A stretch of 64,000 nucleotides of DNA from Oxytricha trifallax. Its lineage: Eukaryota > Ciliophora > Spirotrichea > Sporadotrichida > Oxytrichidae. The stretch is taken from NCBI GenBank assembly GCA_000711775.1, contig ARYC01001926.1:19356-83355 (forward strand). The letters are read 5' to 3'. Each line of letters opens with the position of its first letter. Position 1 is the stretch's first letter. The translations under genes and the position numbers were made by a program. Shown here in pieces: positions 11,597-22,204 of this stretch. The notes beneath the pieces are model-generated. The model was given only the letters and a program-made list of their open reading frames with translations, ran no database searches and had not been told where the DNA came from.

Positions 11597-12733
11597 AAAA
11601 TTCGGCTATGAGGTAGTATCCTCCCCCCTTAATGTATACCATTTTTATGTAGTCTGATAAAGTTTTTAACGCTGAGTAATGAGTAAGAATTTAAATATTT
11701 ACCAAGAATTATTAATTAATCAAGTTTTTCTCAATAGTATTATATTATATATTTACTAATTTAATAATTAAAACCGCACTCCAACCCTAACGATAGATTC
11801 ATTTGGGTTAGAGTGCGATAGAGTATGAATTAAATAATATATTAAAAAATTAATTAATATCACATATCGTTTATTATAGATTGCACATAGATTAAATTAA
11901 TAATTAAGTTATTTATAATTTACAGTTTTTTAAAAATAATAATTGATAAAGTTTAAAAATCAATCAGTTTTTAAGTATGATTTATAATAAAACTAAAATG
12001 ATATTAAATTGAATTAAAATGAAATGATGTTTATTACAAACGATATGTGATATTTATTTAATTTTTTAATATATTATTTAATTCATACTCTATCGCACTC
12101 TAACCCAAATGAATCTATCGTTAGGGTTGGAGTGCGGTTTTAATTATTAAATTAGTAAATATATAATATAATACTATTGAGAAAAACTTGATTAATTAAT
12201 AATTCTTGGTAAATATTTAAAATCTTACTCAATAGTAGCACATGAACATGGAATGTACGAGCAATAGTTTTGGAGCTATGGCTTCATCAAAGTCACTTTT
12301 TTATAAATATAAATCATTATAAATTATTCAAAAATTTTCAAATTTTTCACAAAATTTAATTTCTTTTAAATTAATGATTTTAGCAGTTTTTAACACTATT
12401 AACAAAATATATCTAATTTATTATAATTTTGTACAGTGATTTAAAATTCATTTTAATTTTCATCTAAGATTTTCATAAAGACAAGAAAACTTCACTTTAT
12501 CAAATTATAATAAATTAGATATATTTAGTTAATATTGTTAAAGACTGCTAAAATCATTGATTTATAATGATTATTATATATAAAAAGTGACTTTGATGAA
12601 GCCATAGCTCCAAAACTATTGCTCGCACATTCGATGTTTATGTGCTACTATTACTCAGCGTTAAAAACTTTATCAGACTACATAAAATTGGTATACATTA
12701 AGGGGGAGGATACTACCTCATATCCAAAAATTC
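11597..12733. mobile_element. Foldback element with a MITE nested in its left arm
   Basis: The left arm (11597-11677, then 12234-12320) and right arm (12560-12733) are near-perfect reverse complements. Shared blocks are GAGGTAGTATCCTCCCCC / GGGGGAGGATACTACCTC, the TAACGCTGAGTAAT block and the GAGCAATAGTTTTGGAGC block. The left arm is continuous with the right only if the 11681-12230 insert is removed. An open frame at 12619-12879 lies in the arm and is not a gene. Confidence 0.8.
11681..12230. mobile_element. Palindromic MITE (550 bp) nested in the foldback element, AAT target duplication
   Basis: The ends GAGTAAGAATTTAAATA and (inverted) GAGTAAGATTTTAAATA enclose long inverted arms containing ACCGCACTCCAACCCTAACG. 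AAT lies at each border (11678-11680 and 12231-12233). The intact right arm of the host foldback reads straight through this site with a single AAT, so the pre-insertion sequence can be seen. A 3-bp A-N-T duplication is what TBE/Tec-type elements typically leave. Confidence 0.8.
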
Positions 12734-13175
12734 TTAATATATCTAGCAGGAATACAATTTATTTCATTTCTTATTTATATTATATTTATAATTATCTTAT
12801 TGATTCAAAGAAAATCAAAAACTTACTTTTTCATTACTTTACTGATAATTTACTTAGAATTAAATATAAACCCCTTTAATTTATAAAGCGCTGTATTAAT
12901 AAATCTTGGAAAGTTTAATACCATGTTTATTAAATTTAAATAATACGTTCCTCTATTTAATTTTATTTTTATCCCAAAATATGGACCAATATTAATAGCA
13001 AATCATTAACCAAAAGTATGAAAGAAAACTATTAGCTCCTTTACAATATAGTTTTTATTAAATTTCCTTTAAAAATATCATAAAGAGGGAAAGTTCAGTT
13101 ATAAAATGTAATTACTTAAAATATATTGACTTTAAATTTTAAAAAATATTTTTTTGTTTAATTAAGTCTGGGTCC
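12734..13175. other. AT-rich spacer
   Basis: AT-rich sequence with no supported gene and no clear repeat. Confidence 0.4.
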
Positions 13176-13188
13176 AAAGCTATCAATA

Positions 13189-13604
13189 TATATATATATA
13201 TATAGTAACTCAGGTAAGGGGTGGTAGTATCAATTAATCAAATGAGAATTATAATATTGATTTCAATTATTAATTAATAAACATGGAGCAGATATTTTTC
13301 ATCTTTTTGTGACTCCATTGTAATCGTCGACTTCGCAGGTACAAGGTAAGCTCTTATTAATATTTCTGAAATAATCCTAGTCTGTTGATTAGATAAATGG
13401 GCTCTTATAGGCTGGTCGACTGAAGGACCTGATCAGAGCCAGGTCACATATGTGACGCCACCCCGTTCTTGGCGCTACTACCTTTATGGAGGAGGACCTA
13501 CAGATCATTCGCCGGTAACAAACCGTTGGCGGGTCTGGGGTTCGAACCAGGCGTCCTCCTACAATGGGCAAGCTGCCTCCCACTTGCCGACCTGGCTCTG
13601 ATCT
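13189..13604 (-). mobile_element. tRNA-related SINE with 13-bp target-site duplication
   Basis: The 13-mer AAAGCTATCAATA flanks the element (13176-13188 and 13605-13617). In minus orientation the head lies at the right end and holds a GGTTCGAACCC pol III B-box-like motif (about 13536-13546), with a possible A-box upstream (GTGGGAGGCAGC). The body continues leftward and ends in a (TA)n run at 13185-13203. The element is much more GC-rich than its surroundings. A 15-bp inverted pair (GATCAGAGCCAGGTC / GACCTGGCTCTGATC) lies at 13431-13446 and 13589-13603. Head, tail and duplication together fit a SINE. The exact parent tRNA is not identified. Confidence 0.75.
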
Positions 13605-13617
13605 AAAGCTATCAATA

Positions 13618-13959
13618 CTTAAAATGGAATTAATTAATAAAGGTAATTAAATTGATGACTGTTTTAGAATTTTCTTACTAATATTTTTGCTTTCTAAATA
13701 CTATTTAACCAAGTTTAAACTTAAATTAAAATTACTATTAAAGCAATGATTTTAGTATAGATTTTAAAATTAGTTACAAAAGTTTCCTCTACTCTTGATT
13801 TATCCATTATGTTACTGATTAATAAAAACTCAAATCAGATTTGATAAAAAAGAGTTCAAAAATTTTCAAAGTTTATATAATTCAGAGATTGTGTTACAGA
13901 ATCTATAAAACAAGACTCTGCCCATAAACAATTTACTTCAGAAATCTTTTATACTATTT
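13618..13959. other. AT-rich spacer between SINE and transposase
   Basis: No gene recognised. This is probably the flank of the adjoining TBE-like element. Confidence 0.35.
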
Positions 13960-15200
13960 AAGTTAGCAATTACAAAGTAACTCTTTTTTTCTGTCAATTT
14001 TTTCAACCTATATTGATTCCAAAGTATTATTACTCAAAAAGAATGCCAGTAGATTTTATCTTTTTACTATTGAAAAATACTTTTCCACTGGGGCAAGAAA
14101 TGAAATGTTCCTAAGAGCATAATTGGAATATTAATACTTCTATTCTTCCTCATTAAAAATTCGCTCCTATGTTATGATGCATTATCGAGAATAATAATTG
14201 TAGACTCCCCGCCAGTTTTTATTTTGGCTGTCAAGTTACTAAACTATTTGTAGTATGAAATAATAAACAGTCTGAGTAGTAGTTTTTCCTTTACTTATGA
14301 CATAAAAAGCTTTATTATTGCTTGATAAACTTGCTAAAATACTTAGAGAATCAAATCTTTTAGATTCTGTACTGTGATTTAGGGAAGCTTTTTATTTCCA
14401 TGTTTTTTTCTTCTATTAATGCTATATCTAATGAGGCTTTGGTCGATATTTATAATCGTTTTTTAATCAAAGAGATTTGAATGTAAAATAAAGCAGCAAT
14501 CTGTTGTTGTAATTTTGATGTTACTGCATTTACTTTTGGACTCAAGTAATACTAATTCCTGAAACTATGTTTTGCGTAAGTCTTTAAGAAGGTTCTAATG
14601 AACGAAATAGACGCTGTGGTGTTGGTATTTAGTTTGACAAAATTTTGGACGTCCTTACAGCTTTCAATACTTTCATTTGCATCTAAATACAATTTGACAG
14701 CATTAATTATTATCTACCCTATTCTTTGTCTTGGTTTAGGCTATGTTACTTCCAGTTTATTTTGATGGTCAATATCTTATTGATTTAGTTTTACAACTAT
14801 GCATAGCTTTAATTAAATCTTTTACTAAGCCTAACTAGTGGGACATTGTAATTATTAATATGATTACTAACCCTCTTTTAAACTTTGAGATTAGTTTCTT
14901 TCTCCGATTTAATTAATTATTGCCGAATTTGAAGCTTTAATCAGATCTTTTAGAGTCGCTACTGATCTACATTCTTCTAATAAACGAAGTAATTTGATTA
15001 TCCAAAATGTCCCTCATAATTTCACTTAAGCTATCTCGTTGATATTAATTATTTATAAGTTTCATTTCGATATTTTAATTTGGTCCTTTGTATCATTTTA
15101 CTATAGTAATTGCTTTAAGCATCTTTAATATTCTATTTTCAAACTTATAGATATCCTAGTTTTATTGCGAATTTGTTTTGTTATAAATTATTTTGCTAGG
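13960..15200 (-). pseudogene. DDE transposase of TBE-like (IS630/Tc1 superfamily) element, group B, copy 1
   Basis: Minus-strand reading shows a helical Gln/Lys-rich N-terminal part, then DDE blocks: AFYVISKGKTTTQTVYYF, the second Asp in TIIILDNASQHRSEF (about 14210-14170), and the third acidic residue in APVEKYFSIVKR (about 14090-14055, the NPIE..F..K motif of IS630/Tc1 enzymes). The blocks lie in different frames, so the gene is broken by small indels. It stands divergently to the small protein gene at 16474, the same arrangement as at 35110-37426. The intergenic region is enlarged by a foldback element at 15285-16090. Confidence 0.75.
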
Positions 15201-15284
15201 ATTTTAAATTATAAAGTGGGGGTCCTGTACTAACTCATCAATTAATTGATGAATTCGAAGAAAAGGTATCGCAAAATATGTTTA

Positions 15285-16090
15285 AAAGTGAATTAAGTCA
15301 TTTGATAAAGAATATACACGATTAATCAACAATTTGATCATTAAATATATAGTTATAGTACAGTGATCTTGTCTTAATAGTCTCTTCATCAGCTCATTTT
15401 CGATCATCAGGTTCATCATTATTTATCGTTCAAATCTCGAGATCGGTGCTCGTTCACATCTTCATCTTCTAAGCGTCAATAAAAGTCGAGTTGTAGGATC
15501 ATACTGCAAATCTCAGCCACATATAGATTTAGACTGCTAATCTCAGGATCAGTTTACAGGGCTGTCCTCCATTTTATTAGGTGAAATTTTAATAATTCTG
15601 AGATTTTAATTAATTAAATCAGGCATTGTCTTAAATAATAAGTGCCAATTTAAAATTTATTAAGACTTTACTATTAATAATTCGTTATAGAATAAAATTA
15701 TTAGTTAATATTTTTAACAATAATCATTAAAACTTAAAAAAATTTAATTTGCTTGATTTAATTAATTAAAATCTCAGAATTATTAAAATTTCACCTAATA
15801 AAATGGAGGACAGCCCTGTAAACTGATCCTGAGATTAGCAGTCTAAATCTATATGTGGCTGAGATTTGCAGTATGATCCTACAACTCGACTTTTATTGAC
15901 GCTTAGAAGATGAAGATGTGAACGAGCACCGATCTCGAGATTTGAACGATAAATAATGATGAACCTGATGATCGAAAATGAGCTGATGAAGAGACTATTA
16001 AGACAAGATCACTGTACTATAACTATATATTTAATGATCAAATTGTTGATTAATCGTGTATATTCTTTATCAAATGACTTAATTCACTTT
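15285..16090. mobile_element. 806-bp near-perfect palindrome
   Basis: Two inverted arms of about 335 bp (15285-15622 and 15752-16090) are separated by an AT-rich loop of about 130 bp. The arm ends are AAAGTGAATTAAGTC. The arms hold fairly GC-rich, non-repetitive sequence (CCTGTAAACTGATCCTGAG and similar) and are nearly identical, so insertion or arm conversion is recent. There is no protein-coding evidence. It lies between a transposase and its divergent partner gene. Confidence 0.85.
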
Positions 16091-16473
16091 ATATTATTGC
16101 TATGTATTGTCCTTCATGAGTTGAAAAAATGAGTAATTTGAAGTTAAATATACTTGGCCTTCAATTTTATTTCTAAATTCAGTCTTCTCTTCTTTTGGTG
16201 ATGATTCATCCCAACTTCTTTCTATTATTACTTCTTAGAAAAGAAGTCTGTGATTTTAGTTATTAAGTTTCTTATTTGGTTTATGTATTTTTTATGGATA
16301 TAAAAGTCTAGCAGGAAGTAAATACTCTTTAGAGAATTGTGTTTTCGCAAAAGTTATTCTTAATACCAAATACTCCCTTTTTTTATATGTTATTTTTAGT
16401 TATTTAATATATAATTGTTAACTTTATAAATTTAAATAATTATTTTTAAACAAACGACAACCTTGACTTCATT

Positions 16474-17292
16474 ATGGAACACAGAGTAGATTTGACAGAG
16501 GTGAATGTTAATCAAATCAGACAAAAGATTGGAAGTAAAAAGGAACTATACGATTTCCTAACCTAGGAGTGCAATGCCTACCTACCAAAACTATACGAAT
16601 GTTTATTTCCTGAAGATCATCATAAACGGAGAGAAAAATGTAAAATTTTATTGTTCATAATTTATAGTACCTTCTTCTTATAAGAAACGAAACCATAATA
16701 ACCGCCATACCATAAATTGAGGGTCTAACAGCAGACAATTTCATTAAGTTTGCTTAGTAAAATATGCAAGCCCTGACATTCCTACCAGACTAGTTCGACT
16801 CGCTGCACTTAGACAAGCAGGGGATATGTGATTTTATTATGACTATTGACCCCTAAGGAACATCCCTTATGGTTTAAAAAGCGAAAGAAGCACAAGAGAT
16901 CACTTTAACAAATCTCAGAATATTATTGTGGGAATGAGGCCAGAGTTTGTCCAAGCGCTCAATAATTCACTCAATTATAGCAGTAAGATTAGACATTTTA
17001 ATTCATTTACTAAGCTTAAAAGGAAAGGTCTGCATTTTTGCTCAAACCTTCTTCCTAAAGATAGTGACGATAAAAAGACATTGAGGAGGTCAAGAATGAA
17101 AAAGTCTAGCTAAATCAAAGTAAATAGAAGTATTTACAGCAGAATAAAAGAGTGGGACAAGAATTGGGACAACTAAAAGATCAGCTCGAAGAGCTAAACA
17201 ATTATAAGACTCTCGTTATGAACTTGCATTAAGCTGGTATTATAAATGAGGATGGTAATCCAATGATGCAACCTCCCCCTTTTAAAATATGA
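16474..17292 (+). pseudogene. Small conserved protein of group B element (KKELYDFLTQEC family), copy 1
   Basis: ATG 16474 opens a frame with KIGSKKELYDFLTQEC. After a break near 16640 (a short GTAAAA...TATAG intron or an indel) come a block with DFIMTIDPQGTSLMVQKAKE, ALNNSLNYSSK, and a helical C-terminus (LGQLKDQLEELNNYKTLVMN) ending in MMQPPPFKI and TGA 17290-17292. The same order of blocks occurs in the protein at 36794-37426, in the same position next to a divergent transposase. It is probably the counterpart of the TBE 22-kDa protein. Function unknown. There are at least two frame breaks. Confidence 0.7.
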
Positions 17293-17402
17293 ATAATAAT
17301 ATGTAATGAAAAATTGGGGGGGAAGTTTTCTGCACTTTTTTTTTATTTATGTAAAATTTAATAAATTTTACATAAAATATAAAATTTTACATTTTATGAC
17401 TC

Positions 17403-18292
17403 ATTATTAAGTAAGTTTATTCGAAATGTGGAAGTTGTTACAACTAAATTCAAAAAACTACAGAATTAGAATTATATTAAATCAAATTTTATTACAATAA
17501 AAAAGGAAAAATGGGCTTCAATGTTCTTCAAAGCTTGGTAAAGATTTATGGGCAAGAAAGAAAAAAATATTCTTATGATCGGTCTCGATGCTGTAGGTTA
17601 GACCACCATCCTCTAAATACTCAAGCTCGATGATGTCATCAGAACCATTCCAACCATCTGCTTCAATGTCGAAAATGTTGATTTCAAGAAAACAGTTTCA
17701 CATTATGGGATGTAGGCGATCAAGACATCATTCTCCTCTGCAGACACTACTACAATAACACTTAAGATATTATCTTCGTCGTTGACTGCAATGATAGAGA
17801 CAGAGTTGATGATGACAGAGAAGAGGTACACAAGATGGTTACAGAGGAGGAACTCAAGGATGCAGTTTTCTTGATATTCGCCAACAAGCAAGATCTACCA
17901 GGAGCTATGACCTGCTCAAGAATCACTGATAACCTCGGACTCCAAACCATTAATAGTAGAACTTGGTTCATCCAAAGCACTTGCGTCGTTACAGGTGACG
18001 CTCACTACAAAGGTCTCGACTGGATCTCAAAGAATTTTGTCGCAAAATGAAATGCTTAAAGGTATTCCAGTTTTTGCATGCTTTTTTGAACTGTAAAATT
18101 CGATTAAGTAATCAATCACTCTTGAATATAGCGAGCTATTGCATTTCCTTATAAATATATGTTTAATTAAGTTAGTAAAATTTTCAAAATAACTCACCTT
18201 TTTTAAGTATAAATATGTTAAATTTCTAATTCTATAGTTTTTTGAATTTGGTTGTAACAACTTCCACATTTCGAATATACTTACTTAATAAT
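17403..18292. mobile_element. TIR element carrying an ARF GTPase copy
   Basis: Terminal inverted repeats of about 60 bp begin ATTATTAAGTAAGT and contain TCGAAATGTGGAAGTTGT. They enclose an intronless ARF-like sequence. The palindrome at 44793-45262 has related ends (TATATTCAAAATGTGGAA), so both belong to one non-autonomous family. It has captured host coding DNA, in the manner of Pack-type elements. Confidence 0.85.
17511..18050 (+). pseudogene. ARF-family small GTPase pseudogene captured by a transposon
   Basis: Almost full-length ARF (181 aa is usual; 540 nt here) with no introns. Recognisable parts are an N-terminal MG start (myristoylation type), P-loop GLDAVGQTT, switch I region TIPTICFNVE, switch II WDVGDQD, FVVDCNDRDR, the guanine-specificity motif ANKQDLPGAM, and the C-terminal GLDWISKNF. 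It is dead. The P-loop Lys codon has become TAG (Gln), the switch II second Gly is Asp, and two compensating frame breaks occur near 17560 and 17700. Lack of introns suggests a retrocopied source. It sits exactly within the terminal inverted repeats of the 17403-18292 element. Confidence 0.9.
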
Positions 18293-18689
18293 ATTAGGAG
18301 GATATTTATCCATCATTTAAGTAGTTCAAGAAAATAAAGCCTAACATTATATAGTAATGGAAAGAATAAGATAAATTGAATTAGAATTTCTATAACAATT
18401 TGTTACAATACTTGGAATTACTATGAGTACAGAGAGGAGATTATAATGGTTAAGATAAAGAAACCAACAAATATCAGATGAAATATGTCAGAGTTTTTGG
18501 AATCTGAAGAGATATATTGACAAATTGATTAATATATAAAGTATAATTATATCAAGAAAATAGTTCGGAAGTTGGTTTATAGTTGTTATAAAGGTTAATT
18601 TAATAATAAAAAAAAATTTTAAAAAAGTGCAGGAAACTTCCCCCCCCCGAAAAATTGATGAGAAAAAAGTGGGTGGAAGTCTTATTAAA

Positions 18690-21600
18690 TAATTAATCTT
18701 AAATCACACATAAATATTTACTCTTGTTCAGCCTTTATTATATATTCATATGTTTGCATCTCGTCTTGTATATCATAAGTCCTTTACAGAATTTCTTGTG
18801 ACTCTCTTGGTAAGTAGGTTTGTGTTTAATTGTTAAGAATGTTTTAAAGAATGACTAGATTAATCTGTTTTTGAAACGTTGTTTTCAATTCTCTTTCGTT
18901 TTGTAGCTGATCCCTTTATCAGTTCTTAAGCCTTTCTCTTATCTCTATTGAGGTATCTCTCTTTTTCATTTTTCCCTCTTTTATTGTCAGGTATTTAAGG
19001 TTTTACTATCAAAGCTTTATGAGCTTTAACTTCATTATTATAACAAATTTTATTACTCCCTTAAGATTTTGCAGAGATTGGAAAACCAATTATAGTTGTT
19101 ATTTAACGATCTTAACCTCTTCAATATCAATACAACTTTGTTGAGTCTTAAGCATAGTGCATTGATTTTCAATTGCATTATTGGGCTTATTAAAATTTCT
19201 GATAGCTTTCTTATTGATATCTCTACTAAATGAGGGGTATCTTCTTGTTATCAAATTCATCCTCAAAGGCGCTTATTTCTCTATGGGGCTCTTCAAGCTA
19301 CTCTGATTGAATCTCATTTCTGGACTGTTTTGTTAAATTGATTGAAGCTTTCCAATCAATCAATACTTCTGGGAAAGTATAGTCTGAAGTTTAGATAATC
19401 TAATATGCGTTTCATTTTCTAGGAACTTTTACCGAAATTAGATTGCCTGCTCCACGGTATCCTGACAACCATTTATCCAGATAATATGCCTCCATTACCC
19501 TTTATTTTCAAGTCTCATAACTCTTCCGATAATTTGTTGAGTGGAACTTTAGGAAAAGATATCGCAGACAATAGGTACAAGCCACCATTGTCCTCTATTT
19601 CGCGAGACGAGTGGAAATCTGTCCCTCTTTTAAAGCTCCGTTATATAGAACACCCCATACCTTTTATTGTTTGCTTTTAATATTAAACTTCTCTTCCAAA
19701 TAGGCATCAGCCTTAGACCCTTTAATTCCTTTCATACTAAAAAACTGAAGCTCCTTGAATTTCCTGAAGTATGACTCTGTAAGTGAGTAAGAGGATGAAG
19801 CAACTATTATCACTGGGGATAATAATGTCTGTTTCATGCATACCTCTTAAAGATGCTTACAGTATTCTTGTTAGGATTATGCAAATAGCATGTCTTATAT
19901 GTGAATTTTTTATCGCTTTTAAGTGAACTTAACGAAGTGAATCTAACTTCTTTAATTTCAAATGCAGTATCGAAAAATGCTTCCTCTTTTTGAGATAGGG
20001 TAGATCCACTCAAACCTATCACTAGACTTGCTTGCTTTAGCTACGAAATCGATTGAATAATTCATTCGGGAATGCCTTCATACATAAACCAATCATACTC
20101 GTTGATAACTATGGAGGAGAAGCTTTTTAGCTATTAGTAACTTTCATCATTTTGTAGAGCTTCGAAATACTAATGAGTCATGTAGTAAACCCTACTTTGC
20201 TTCAAGCTAATAATAGTTTGTATTTAAACCACTTTTCTTTATCAATGATTAAAATCATTTTTCATCTCGCAATACAATGTAATCATTCTTGCCAAGAATT
20301 ATTGTACTCTTTTATCTTCCAAGAGTTAAAAGGACTGCAATAGAAGCGCACAATTAGGTCTTTCCGTTCCCAATCCCGAAGTTAAGAAACTAATACGGTT
20401 TACAGCTCCACAGGGCGAAGTTTATGCAAATCTTTTACAGGGCTAAAACTAAAATCCAAAAATATCTTCTAATCTTTGAAGTTATTGTACTTCGAAGTCT
20501 AATTTTCTTATAAGTGATAACAATACTGATAGACTTAATAATTATTTTTTGTTCATTTTCTTAAACTTCCCAACCATTTTATAAAATTGCTATTTGGTTA
20601 GGTCGTCAACCTTCTTGGAGTTCTTCAAGAGTGTGTGCAAAGAGCTGCTGTTGCCACTTATAAGATCAGCAATTATATCGAGCTGACTCTTAATTCCCTT
20701 TTCAAGCTGTATAAAGGCAATATATTCCACGACTTTCATTATTTCTTGGTGCCTCCCAACCAGTTTTGATTTCTTTCTTTGAGCTCTACTGAAAATTAAG
20801 CAATTAGCAATGAGAAAACAGCTTAGTCAAAATAGTTCCATATTTTTGTGAATATATCGCTGATTTGGCTTATCATTTTATCTAAGTCATGATAGTTTTT
20901 TTTGACAAACTTAGTGCACATATTTAGAGAAAATCTCCAACTACATTAATTGGTATCTCTCTTTTCAAACTTAATCCATGATCTTGCTTCAGTATTTGAA
21001 TGACTGGCTTGTTCAAACACTGCAGGGTATTTGAGAGTAATCTGATTACTTGAGGGTTAATTTTGAATTGAGCAAAAGTTCCACCCATAAGTGGAATTAT
21101 TCCAATGTTTTTACTGTCTAGTAAGACTAACTCTTCTTGTAGCTTGGAAAACTCTTCGACCTCATTAATGAAAATGTAGTTGACTAAGCCTAAGGGCTAC
21201 TATGAATTCGGCCTTTATGCAAGAAGAGTCATGGAAATCTTCAATATATCTTCATTGATCTTAATTATTTCATTTCTGTAGTATAGAATGGATTAAACGA
21301 AGAGACGAGTCTTTATTTGAAGATCCACATTGGAGCTTAGGTTTAGCTCATGGATAAGTCCGAACATACCGTCATAAAAATTGGAGGAGCAAGTAGTTTT
21401 CACGTTAATCAAGAATTCTAGCAGACCCTGGCTGTTCCTTTCACATATCTTTTCTAGGAATTCATTTCACTCCTATGGCTTAAAGAGCATATATTACCTG
21501 AGGTAATTAGAAGTGATTTCAGATTTGATTTTAGCACTATAGTTTGCCTGTGGAGTAAGTGAGGACAAAGCATTGAGTACATCCTTCGAGTCTTATTAAT

Positions 21601-22059
21601 TCTTAGGAACATGGTGACCCATTTGGCTGTAGTCTATTGCAACTCTATGGGGACTATCAAAGCCCTTAAGAGACTTTGCTTTCATTGATTTGGAGTGGTT
21701 CTTGGACGTATTATTTAATATAAACCTACTTATGAACCTTGGCAGGTCCTTTGAGTTCCTTTTAATTTTGAACTCTTCTTGTTCGAGCAACTAATCGATA
21801 TCATAATTTGTCATAGGAAGGATAAGTTTTGCTATCTCTATAAGTTCAGGGTGCTCGACCCCCTCATATATAGACTTGCGACCTTTCTTGCTGTTCAAGA
21901 GATCGACACTGTTATCTTAAGAGTCCATTTAAAATGCTGGAGTGTCCACTTGGTGGTACCCTGTTTTTTTATCAATAAGAGTATCAATCTGTCCACTTCT
22001 AAGGACTCAATGTCTTTGATAGAGTCTTCGAATAATTTACTTTCTTCTTGGTTAAGCAT
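18690..22059 (-). pseudogene. Large SecA-like superfamily 2 ATPase gene, frame-broken
   Basis: Minus strand from ATG about 22059. N-terminal half: about 500 residues of unrecognised, charged sequence (EHPELIEIAKLILPMTNYD; HRVAIDYSQMGHHVPKN). Then an ATPase core: P-loop FGIGNGKTQLCASIAVL (about 20400-20350), a DE-box-like IVINEYDWFMYEG, motif III-like VIGLSGSTLSQKEEAFF (about 20010), and a late block EGTDF...NGGLYLLSAISFP resembling the GRGTDI...GGLHVI part of SecA. The C-terminus is Gln-rich coiled coil. SecA-type DEAD proteins are numerous in hypotrich ciliates and their role is unclear. Several frame breaks (about 21900, 20100, 19600) mean it is probably not functional as it stands. The stop is not clear; the G-rich MITE lies just beyond the 3' end. 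It may be a cargo gene of the neighbouring transposon. Confidence 0.6.
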
Positions 22060-22204
22060 GATGTCAAGGCTTTGTAATTTAATTTGGCGGCAAAAATTTT
22101 AATTTAAACTTAAATAATTATTAAATAGTTTTAATTAGCGCTCAATACAATCTTAATTTAAAAAGGCTCTCAATATACAAAAAATTCTGGGGAAAATTAT
22201 TTGT

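Larger units (their letters stand above)
17316..18648. mobile_element. G-rich-ended MITE with 8-bp target duplication, hosting a second element
   Basis: The ends are GGGGGGGAAGTTTTCTGCAC and, inverted, GTGCAGGAAACTTCCCCCCC. The 8-mer GAAAAATT flanks it exactly (17308-17315 and 18649-18656). Most of its 1333 bp is the nested ARF-carrying element at 17403-18292. It belongs to the same family as 25352-25783 and 49697-50157. An 8-bp duplication is the hallmark of hAT-type (or P-type) transposition. Confidence 0.85.

Noticed and set aside
12619..12879. An 86-codon open frame as a gene
   Set aside because: It starts inside the inverted arm of a foldback element and shows no protein-like conservation.
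13490..13560. A functional tRNA gene
   Set aside because: A B-box-like GGTTCGAA and an 8-bp terminal pairing exist, but no proper T-arm, anticodon arm or D-arm can be drawn. Target duplication and tail favour a SINE.
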